Origin: Cyanophora paradoxa
Lineage: Eukaryota; Glaucocystophyceae; Cyanophorales; Cyanophoraceae
DNA length: 64,000 bases
Direction: 5' to 3'
NCBI GenBank assembly: GCA_004431415.1
Contig: QPMI01000599.1
Span: forward strand, 1-64,000
Shown here: positions 54,583 through 64,000 of the stretch, in pieces
Position numbering within the stretch: the stretch's first letter is position 1
How the letters are laid out: every line of letters starts with the position of its first letter
The notes under the pieces: generated by a model
Seen by the model: the letters and a program-made list of their open reading frames with translations, nothing else
Database searches by the model: none
What the model was told of the DNA's origin: nothing
Made by a program: the position numbers and the translations under genes

Positions 54583-57500
54583 ATGGAGCACGTCGGCGTC
54601 GTTGCGTCCTCTCTTCTCCTCGCTCTTTCACTCACGCTGCTCAACGCGCCCTCCGCCGTCCGCGCCGGCGGTACGTGCCACAAACGGACGTGACAGCATG
54701 ATCAGGACCTGCAGCCTTCTCTCACAGTCTGCGTCCGCGCAGACGGCGGGCGCGGCCCGGGCGGCGGCAACTGCCGGTGCGCGCTCAAGCAGCCTCGCGC
54801 GGTCGCAGGCGCGGGGCGGCCTGACCGATCGCCCCCCTCCCCCCGCAGCGGAGAGACGGCGCTAAACATGGAGACTGCGGTCGTGGAGGCGCGCGCCGCC
54901 GCGCCGCGCCCAAGCGCGGCGGGGCCTGATGGGCCGTGGCGCAGGGGGGCAACCTGGGCCCGCTCTTCCGCTGGTGCCACTGGACGGTCGTGCCGGACCT
55001 GCTGGACCGCACGGGCGGCACCGTCGGCTTCCGCGTCCACAATCTCATCCTCCTCGCCTCCGACTGGGACGAGCTCACCATGGTCCCGCCCCGCCCAGCC
55101 GCCTGCCGCCCCCCGCGCATCCGGGGCCTATGCCCCCCGGCCGCCCCCCCCCCCCCCCCCCCCCCCCCCGCCCAAAGCCGCCGCTTAGCTACGCCTCGCC
55201 CGTTTAGCTAGCTGCGTTTATTTATGACTCCTTCGCGGCCTTTACTTGATTCTCCACCTCTCTTCGCCTCTCCTCGCCTCTAGATATCAGCGGACTAACC
55301 TCGTGCACCCGTCGTTTTGCAGGTCACGGGTACACGACTGGAGCCCTCCTGGGGGAACGTCTTCTATGATCAATACACGCCCACGTGCGGTCCTCCCCGT
55401 TGCCTTTTCGAGCCGCGCACCCGCCCCTTCTGCATCTGCCGAACCGCGTACCCCCAGGACGGACCAGAGCTCGGGACAGCCCAAGTTCGTCGTGGACGAT
55501 AAAGTAGCCGTCCCAGCCTCCGTGATGTGGTGCGACTGCGCCCCCCGCCCACCCTTCCCCAGCGAGAATCGTCGAATCTGCGTACCCCAGGTGGAGCCAG
55601 AAGGCGGGGGACTACAGCAAGTGGAGCTACTACATCCACAGCGAGGACTGCGCACTAACCGTCGTCGACACTACCCCGGTGCGCCCTTTGTGCTGAAACT
55701 GTTATCGCCCGGATTCGAAACAGCGTCCCGCAGGGGAGCGGCAGCATCTCGCTGGCGCCCACTGACTCGCATCCGAAGTGCATCGCCTGGTGCGCCGCGT
55801 GACCCCCGTACACCCGTCGGTCTTTCCTCCCTGACCGTGCTCCCCGCCCGTGCCAGGCGGATCGAGGCCGCGACGCGAGACGCCGTCACCCTCACCTTCA
55901 CCGCAGCGAGCCTCCGGGGTGCCGCAGTGCTCAAGGTCCGTCATCCCCGTACCCCTCTTCCCCTGCCGACCCAGCCCTGTACCCCTCCCAGGTCTTTTCC
56001 GGGACGAGCCGGAACGGGCGGGTACTGGGCCGCTGGGACGCGGGGGAGGGGTCGACTCCGCCGCTGTCGGTACCCCTTGTTGGCGAGTCCTCCGTCTTCG
56101 TCTGGGCCTTCGTCCAGGTACCCCCCTTCCTCCCCGAAGAGTTCCCCGCCGGATCCGAGCCGGCGACCGGCTGCAGGATGCGGGCTCGTCGTTCGCGGCG
56201 GACTGGGTGGGGGCGGACTGCGTGGCGCCCGTGGCGGTGGCGATGGCGGGGGCGGCGGCGGGGGTGAGCCTGGGCAAGGCCGACTTCCAGGGCGGGCGCT
56301 GCGCCCCCTGCTGCAGGTGGCGCGCCACCGGCGGCGGCGGCGCCGCCATCGTCGCTCAGGTGGGGCCCCGCCTCCTGCCCAGCGCAGCGCAGCCACCTGA
56401 CGCCCCGCCGCTTGCCTCGGCTCCCCTCCAGGTCTCGTCCGTCGTCTTCACGCCCGCCGGGTACCTTCGGGTGCTCCCCTTCGTCCCTTCCCCTCCCGCC
56501 CGCTGCGCCTCACGCGGGGCGGGCAGCTCTCGGACCCGGCGCGGCCGGCGGGCTCCCAGGCCCTCGGCGGCGCCGCCTCGCGGGCGGCGCGGCTCCCGAA
56601 CCCGAATCTCGGGTTCGCGGCGCGACGGCTCCCCACCGTCGCCACCGACTCCGACGACATCCTGGTGCCTTGAAAGAAGAATAAGAGAGAGGAGGATCCT
56701 AAGGAGCTTGCGCCGACGGCTGCGTTTCCGCCCCCTGACGCGCCCCGGGCCCCGCCCTCGCAGCTGGAGTTCTTCCCCTCGCCGGCGGCCTTCGACGCGC
56801 CGGCCTCCGTCGCGCTGCACCTGTGGCCCGCCCCCGCCGCCGCCCCCGCCTGCTCCGGCACCGCCACCCTCACCGACACGGTGCGCTCTCAGCTCCTCGG
56901 GGCTCGCATTACCGTTCGCTGACGCCGGCCGCGCAGGACGGCTACATCCTGACGGCGGCCACGGGGCGGGCCTACGCGGCCGGCACCGCCTGCGAGTGGT
57001 GCGCATATCTAACAGAGCGCGCTGCCGACTCGCCTGCGCCGAGCTGCCGGGCAGGATCATCGACCCGGCGGCGCCGTACGACCTCATCCTGCTGACCTTC
57101 CACGCCTTCGAGGCGCCCGGGACCGGCGCGCACGAGGGCCGCCCCCTCCTCACCTCGGACCCCGCAGATGCCGCACGGGCTGGACGCGCTCTCGGTGTGG
57201 GCGGGGACGGCCACCGACGGCTCGGGGCCCGTCCTCCTGGACGCCCACACGTGCGCCCGCGCCCCTCCGGCCGCCGCCGCGGCGGCCCTGACGCGGCGCC
57301 CCCTCCGCCTCGCCTCGGGCAGGGGGATGGACGTGCCGTACAGCCTCTCGACGCCGGGCGGGGCGGCCTCGCCGCGGGGCATGGCCCTCAAGTTCGCCTC
57401 CGACGCCGCCCGCACCGACACGTACCCCTACCAGGGCTTCCTCGCCCGCTACCGCGCCGGCGCGCACCCCCGGCCCCGCCCCCCGTGCGCCGGCCGGTCC

Positions 57501-60500
57501 GCCGCATCTGACGCACCGCTCGCGCAGCGACGTGCACGGTGGTGACCCTCACGGCGGCGGCGGGGCGCCAGACGCTCACGGCGTCTACCCGCTGCGACCC
57601 GTGCTGCCTCTGGAAGGTGCGCGCCCCGCGCGGCCCGGGCCGGCCGGCCTCGCCGTGACGCGCAGGGCCGGGGCAGGTGGCGCCGGACCCGGCCGCCCCC
57701 TTCGCCCTCTCCGTCCTCTCCTTCTCCAGCGACGAGCTCGACTCCGTCCGGGTACGCTCTTCCCCCGCCGCGACGGCGACCGGGCCGCGCCGGCCGCCGC
57801 CGACCTGCGCCTCTGGCCGGCAGATCTACGCGGGGGCGGAGCGGAGCGTGGATGCGCTGGCGGCGACGCTGCGGGGGGCGCTGGAGCTCTACGAGGCGGC
57901 CGCGAGCACGCTCCTCTCCCGCGCCGGGGAGCCCTTCCTCCTCGAGATCCTCCAGGTCCATTAGAGCCCGCCTAAGCTTTGGCCGGGCCAGCGCCGTCCT
58001 CACGGTCGGGCAGGGCCCCGCCCGCCCGGCGGTGACGCTCTCGGTCTCCTGGGCGCCGGCGGACTGCATCGCGGGGGCAGAGGAGCCGGCCGGCCCGGGC
58101 TCCGCCTTCCGGGGCGCCCGGGGCATCGGGGACCCCTTCGCCCTCCCCGCCCTCCCCGGCCACGGGCCCGCCGCCTCCTCCGCCTTCCCCCTGCTGCGCT
58201 GCACCTGGCTCCTCGCCCCCGGGGGCGGCCGCCCCGCCGCCGTCAAGGCCCGCCCCTCCCCTCTCCCCGCGCCTCTCGCGGCGCCTCTGAACTCCTCTCT
58301 CCCCCCGGCAGGTGGCGCTCGACCGGCTGGAGGCGGAGCGCGGGCGGGACTTCCTCGCCCTCTACGACGGCTCCCCGCCCACGTGCGCCCTCCAATCCAT
58401 GCGGCGCGGCGGCAGAGATGAGAGTGTGCCGCGCTCGCGCGCGCAGGGTGGCGGGCGGGGTGCTGATGGGGGCGCTGGCCGGCCCCGTCCCGGCCTCCGC
58501 CCCGCGCTCCTGGACCTCCACCTCCTCCTCCGTCTACCTCTCGTGCGCCCCCCCGGCCGCCGCTCGCTCGAGATTCCGTGGTCGCGCTGAGTGCCGTTTT
58601 CCGCTCAGGTACGTCTCGACGCGGGCGGCCGCCGTCTCGGGCCCCGTGCCGGCCTTCGCGGTGGCCTACGAGACGGCGGGGGCCGCGGCGCTGTGCGACG
58701 GCGCCGTAACGCTCACCGCCGACGCCGGCACGATCACCGACGGCGCCGCCGGCGGCGCGTACGTCAACGGCATGTCCTGCTCCGTGCGCCCGCGCTCTCT
58801 GTCTTCCATCCGGGTGCGCGCTCGAGCTGAGAGCGGCGGCGCAGTGGCTCGTGCAGCCGGTGGCGGCCTCGGGCAGCGTCGTCCTCCTCTTCTCGCGCTT
58901 CTCGACGCAGCCCGGCGACGTCGTCACCGTCTACGTGCGTCCCGCGGCAGCTGGATCCGTCTGGGGGCTAGACGTTCTTAGACCTAAATCTTGGAGGGTT
59001 CGAGACGAGGGCTCACCCCGCTGCGCGGGCGCCGGGCAGGACGGAGCGGACGACTCGGCCGACGTGCTGGGGGAGTTCAGCGGCGAGCCGGCCGCCCCCT
59101 TCGAGGTCCGACCGGGGCGCCTCCCCCTCGCGCGCGCCGGCCGGTCGTGAGCAGACCGCGTCGCGCGCAGGTGCGGGGCACGGGCGTGGCGCTGTACGTG
59201 ACCTTTGCGTCGGACGGGACGGGCGTCGCCGGCGGCTTCGAGGCCTCCTACGCCCGCGAGACGGGCTTCTGCGCCCCCGGCGGGGTCGCCCTCCACCAGG
59301 CCTCAGCCCCCTCCATCACCGCCGCCTTCGGCCCGGCCGCCGCCTCCGCCGACTGCTCCTGGGTCGTGGACCGCCGCGCCGCCGGGTTCGACTCGGTCTG
59401 GCTGACCCTGCCGGCGCTGGCGTCCCTGGCCCCCGGGGACGCGCTGGTCGTGCGGGACGGGCCGGGCGCCGACGCGCCGGTGCTCCTGCAGGCAGACAGC
59501 GCGTACGCCGGCGGCGAGGTCCGCGGCTCGGCGGCCGCGCTGCGCGTCGCCTTCACGAGCGCCGCCTCCAACGCCAACCCGCTCGCCGGCGCCTCGTACG
59601 CCTCCGTCAAGTGCCCCGCCGGCGGCTGCTCCGGCCACGGCAAGTGCGTCCGCGGCAGCTGCCAGTGCGACCCCGGCTTCCAGGGTCCGCCCCTCCGCCT
59701 CTCCCCTTGCCGCCCCCGCCCCCTTCCGACCTCGCCTCAGGCGAGAACTGCGCCGTGACGGAGCCGGGGTGGACCTGCGGCGTGGACAAGTGGCGCGACG
59801 GCGTCTGCGACTGCAACTGCGGCGCCATCGAGTGCGCCCTTCTGGTTTCGTCGCTGTGAACCGCTGTTCCCTAATTCCACATCGCAGCCCGGACTGCGTC
59901 GGGCTGGCCTCCTTCCCCGCGTCCGTCCAGTCGACGCTCCGCGGGGGCGACTGCGCCGGGGCCGGCGCGGCGTACCCGGACGGCACCTGCGCGCACTGCC
60001 CCGTCCCGGCGGCGCTGAGCGAGTCGGACGGCTTCCGCGTCCTCTACGTCTCCCCGGTCGGGAGCGACGTGGCCGGGGACGGCGCGTGGCTCTCCCCCTT
60101 CGCCACGCTCCTCCGCGCCGCCCGCGACGTCGAGACGGGCACGACCATCGGTGAGCCCGGCGGCCCGCGCGCCCCCGCTCTCATCCTGTGCCGTCTCTGA
60201 CGAGGCCTGCCAGCGCTCATGCCGGGGCGGTACACGGGGATCGGCTTCTGCGGCGGCCTCGACTACGAGGTCTTCGGCAACACGAGCACGCCCTCGGACA
60301 TCTCCATCGTGGGGCTCGGCGGCCGCGACTTCGTGCTGGTCGACTGCAGCGGCACGGGCGGCCCCACCGCATTCGTCAACTCGTGCGCCGCCCTTGCGAG
60401 GCTTCTCGCTTGCAGCCGTCGGCCCCTTGACCAGCGGCGCAGGTGGATGCGCAACATCCGCATCCGCGGGATCACGTGGATGCGCGGCGCCGCGACTCCG

Positions 60501-63500
60501 GACTGGGTCTCTGGCTGCGTCATCTTCCACCCGCGGTGCGCCGCCGTTCAGGTTGCGCGGTCTAGGTCTGCCGTCCTCACCGCGCGACGGCAGGTCGTGG
60601 GACCTCGCGGCGCCGGACGCCCGCCTGACGGTCGCCATCGAGGAGAGCCGCTTCCTCGGCTGCTCGGGCCCCGGCGGCGCCCTCCGCATCCGTCTCGCCC
60701 GCCGCGTCTTCATCCGCAACGTCGACTTCGTCGGGAACCGCCGCGGTCCGCCCGCCCCGGCCCCACCTCCGAATCCGCTGTGCTCGGCTCTGACCGGCCT
60801 CGCAGTCGGATCGCCGGAGGACTGCCCGTTCCAGAACTTCCTGATGGGGCCCGAGAACGCCAACCTTTACGTGCGCGACCGCGACGCGCAAGAGCGGCTC
60901 GACTCGCGGCCGCCCGCTCTGATCGCCGCGCAGTGCAACACGTACACGCCCGGCGCCGTTATTGCCGGCGGCGGCGCCGTGCAGATCGTGTACAGCACCG
61001 AGGTGGCCGCGCCTCCCGCCCCCTGCCGTCCGGCGATCTCGCTCACGGCCCGCGGCCGTCAGGTCCGCATCGAGGGGTGCACCTTCACGGACAACTTCTC
61101 GGAGCTGCCGAGCGCCTCGCCCGTCCAGGCCGGCTCGTACTACACGCTCGGCGGGGGCGCCGTCCACGTCGAGGTCCGCCCCGCGCAGAGCCGCAGGTCG
61201 CCCCGAGCCGGTCGAGCTCAGGCGCCGCTGCAGATCGCCGAGCTGGTCGCGGTGGACGGGTGCCGCTTCGCGGGCAACGGCAACGGCCTCGGGGCGAGCA
61301 CAGGGGCGCTGCTGGCGGCCTCGCCCGGCGGCGGCGGCGCCATCTCCGTCAAGCGGGCCCAGCTGCTCGTCGTCCGGGGCTCCTCCTTCCTCAACAACTC
61401 GAGCCCGCTCGGCCACGGGGTCCGCGCACCGGCGCTTCCGCCCGCCTTCCGCCGACGCTTGCGCAGGGCGGCGCCTGGCTGGTGGACGGCACCTCCGGTC
61501 TCCTATCAGACCTAACCTTCGATGGCAACTCGGGTGCGATCAATGTCGATTCTCGGAGGGTTGTTTATTAAAAGGCTGTTCGCAGCGCGCCTCGGGGGCG
61601 GGATTTCGTTCGGCGGGTTCGCCTCCCGCGACTACAACGGCATCGCGACCGTCCGCAGCGCCTCCGTCCGTCCCGTGTCCAGGCACTCCGCTTTTCCGTC
61701 TGGCCGCTGAATCCAGGACGCGCAGGTCTACCTCTACAACTCGAGCTTCACGCGGCACCGAGCCGCCAACGCGGACGGCACGGGCGCCGGCGGCGTGCTG
61801 TACGCCGACTCGACCGCCGCTCTCGCCCTCGACGTGCGTTGAGACGTCAATGAAATTGCGATAAGACGATACCGGATATTAGAAAAACAGATGAGAGAAG
61901 AGGGACACTAGTTTTCTTACTCAAAGCCCCGCCTCGCCGCGCGGCAGGTGCGGGACGTGACGATCTCGGGGGCGGTGGCGGACCGCGGCGGGGCGCTCTA
62001 CCTCGCCGCCCCCGCCGTCGCCGTCGCCCAGCGCCTCTCCATGACGGTGCCCCGCTGCCGCCTCTCGCGCCCCGGCCTGCTTTCAGCGCTCAGCTCCTCC
62101 TCTTGGGCAGGACACGCGGGCGCTGCAGAGCGGGGGCGCGCTGTACCTCGCGGGGGGCGTCCTCACCCTCCTCGACTCCACCTCGAACCGCTCCTCGACG
62201 TCGGCGCCCAACGCCCGCGGCGGCTTCGCCCGCGTCACCGACTGCGCCCCGGCCGGCGCGACGGAGGCGACGGTGGCGAGCCCGCTGGTGAACGGCACGG
62301 CGCACGTCCTCTTCCGCGGCGTGCGCGTCTCGGAGAGCGCGGCGACGGGCGAGGGCGGCGCGCTCGCCGTCGACGGGCGCTGCGCGGTCCGCCTCGAGTC
62401 GTCGGCGGTGCTGCACGCGCGGAGCGACGGGTCGGGCGGCGGCGCGTTCGTCTCGTCGGCCCGCCTCGCCCTCGCCCGGGCCGAGTTCGACGGGTGCCGG
62501 ACCCTCTCCGACGGCGGCGCCGTCGCCGTCGAGGGCGACGCCGACCTCGCCGCCGCCGACGCCCGCTTCGCGAACAACGCCGCCGTCCGCCACGCCGCTT
62601 CCTCTTCGATTCTCTTCCAGCCTTCTCGCTGACCTCGAGCTGCAGTCCGGATTCTCGTCGATGGGAGGGGCCGTCGCCATCGCGGCGACCGACGCGTCGC
62701 ACCGGCACACGATGGAGCGCTGCTCGTTCCTCTCCAACGCGGCCACCATCGCCGGGGTCCGACCCCCTTCTCCATTCGCTCTTCCGCCTCTAAGGCGCGT
62801 CTCCGTCCGCAGGGCGCGCTGTTTGTGAGCGGCTCCTCGACCGCCGCCGTGTCCGCCTCGTCCTTCACGTCCAACTCCGCGCCGAGCGGGGTCCGCCCCA
62901 TTCCGCCCCGTGCCGGCTCGCCCTGAGCTCGCCGCCCCGCAGGGCGCCATCGCCGCGACGCACCGCGGCTCGCTCAGCCTCGCCGGCGTGGCGGCCTCTG
63001 AGAACGCGGCGGCGCGGGGCGGGGCCCTCTTCACCGACGACCTCTCCGTCGTCTCCGCCGACGGCGTGACCCTCTCCGCGAACGCCGCCTCCGAGCAGGG
63101 CGGCGGCGCCGCGCTCGCCGGCTCCTCCTCGCTGCTCCTGCGCGCCTCGAGCGTGCGCGGCAACCGCGCCAGCAGCGGGCGCGGCACCGGCAGCGGCGCG
63201 GGGCTCCACGTCTCGGGCGCCGCATGCGCGACCGTCGCGACCTCCTCGTTCGCCTCCAACTCCGCCGCGTGCGCCCTGTCCCACGTATCTATCTGTTCGT
63301 GAACGTTACTGAGAGCGGCCGCAGCGAGCGCGGCGGGGGCGCGCTGGTGCAGACGACGTGCGAGTCCGTCTCGTTCGAGGGCGGGTCGATCTCGGGCAAC
63401 GCGGCGGGCGCCATGGCCGGCGGGCTCTGCGTCGAGGCGGGCGGCGTGCGCGCCGCCGGCGTCGCCGTGTCGGACAACACCGCGCCGGAGGGCGCCGGCG

Positions 63501-64000
63501 TGCACCTTCGCGGCGGCTCGCTGCGGCTTTTCGGCGGATCCGTCTCGGCCAACCGCGCCGCCAAGTCCGGCGGCGGCCTCTACTACTCGGCGCCGTCGAC
63601 GGGCTCCACGGCCTGGGCGCGCCTGGAGGTGAACGGGACCGCGCTGGACGGCAACGCGGCCCTCTCGGGCGGCGCCGCGTACGTCGCGCTGCCGCCCGGC
63701 TGCGAGAGCCTCGCGCTCGCGCCCTCCTCCGTCGCCGGCAACGTCGCCTCCGCGGGCGGCGGCGGGGCCTTCTTCGTGTCGGACGCCGCCCCGCTCCGCT
63801 GCCCCGCCCTCTCCGCCCCGTCCTGCGCCGCCCGCTACTGGAACAACACCGCGACGTACGGCAGGTCCGCATTCCCCGCCTCCCGGCCCCCCGGGCCCCG
63901 ACGCCGACGCCGGCTGAGGCCGCCGGGTTCGGCGCGGCAGCGCGTGCGCGACGGAGGAGAAGTCGATGCGGGCGCGGCTGCTAACGGCGCAGGCGGCCTC
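54583..64000 (+). CDS. Giant secreted CUB / EGF / beta-helix protein (3' end outside window)
   Basis: Starts with a clear signal peptide (VVASSLLLALSLTLLNAPSAVRA; exon 54583-54670). About 55-59.6 kb encodes repeated CUB-like domains in many small exons: FRWCHWTVVP with LILLASDWDELT, DAVTLTFTAASLRG, VFSGTSRNGRVLGRWD, LILLTFHAFEAPGT with DALSVWAGTATDG and MALKFASDAA, FDSVWLTLPALAS with DALVVRDGPG. An EGF module (59612-59683: CSGHGKCVRGSCQCDPGF) and a CDCNCG...DPDC module (59767-59892) follow. From about 60040 (LYVSPVGSDVAGDG, SPFATLLRAARDV) there is a pectin-lyase-like right-handed beta-helix with many GGAL/GGAI and FxxN rungs to the window edge. Likely extracellular matrix or a surface receptor. 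No membrane anchor is seen inside the window. Exon borders are only partly resolved. Confidence 0.8.
55144..55169. repeat. Poly-C tract, 26 nt, in an intron of the CUB gene
   Basis: Uninterrupted C run in a plus-strand intron after the first CUB exon. Confidence 0.95.
59612..59895 (+). other. EGF-like module followed by CDCNCG module
   Basis: CPAGGCSGHGKCVRGSC plus QCDPGFQG has the six-Cys spacing of tenascin/teneurin-type EGF repeats. After a 60-nt intron, WTCGVDKWRDGVCDCNCG and, across the next intron, a DPDC end form a Cys-rich module resembling Notch/LNR-type calcium-binding modules of algal and oomycete surface proteins. It separates the CUB half from the beta-helix half. Confidence 0.7.

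Overview
The window reads as nuclear DNA of a microbial eukaryote, most likely a GC-rich, intron-dense alga. I lean towards a haptophyte-like organism, but no organelle or rRNA marker is present to prove it. Genes are cut into many exons of 30-400 nt by introns of about 40-280 nt. Donors are mostly GTGCG-type, acceptors mostly end GCAG, and about one intron in five among those I could fix appears to be GC-AG. Genes lie on both strands without operons. Gene models were built by hand: an exon boundary was accepted only when a GT or GC donor and an AG acceptor kept the frame and joined recognisable peptide.

Layout. 1-2408 (+): 3' part of a kinesin-light-chain-like TPR gene. 3459-3961: partial duplicate of the next gene. 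4588-6545 (-): CPBP/CAAX-type intramembrane protease. About 7400-14898 (+): unfamiliar gene with four tandem copies of a three-module unit (possibly OTU-like), a membrane segment, a coiled coil and a C-terminal RING. 15680-21305 (-): four-domain nucleoredoxin-like protein in about 36 exons. 21669-22206 (-): weak small gene. 22287-23834 (-): F-box/LRR-like protein. 24442-29769 (+): NDP-forming acyl-CoA synthetase fused to a GNAT domain, 35 exons.

29770-37415 is gene-poor, less GC-rich and repeat-laden, with a 1.04-kb fold-back, a TA-flanked MITE-like element, a TTC microsatellite and palindromic tracts. 37416-41577 (+): kelch-TIG-transmembrane surface protein. 41578-43700: proline-coding-like and repeated DNA. 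43719-44155 (+): small unknown gene. 44795-about 47050 (-): mitotic cyclin with KEN box. 47897-52593 (-): atypical Hsp70/Hsp110 chaperone. 52870-53804 (+): NTF2/SnoaL-like protein sharing a 276-bp divergent promoter with the chaperone. 54583-64000+ (+): very large secreted protein with CUB-like domains, an EGF module, a CDCNCG module and a right-handed beta-helix, running off the window.

Functionally this is a mixture of housekeeping (transport adaptor, proteolysis, redox, ubiquitin ligation, acyl-CoA metabolism, cell cycle, protein folding) and cell-surface genes. Nothing ties them into one pathway. The most novel item is the four-repeat RING gene. The non-coding DNA is strikingly rich in short perfect palindromes and in G/C homopolymers of 20-28 nt.
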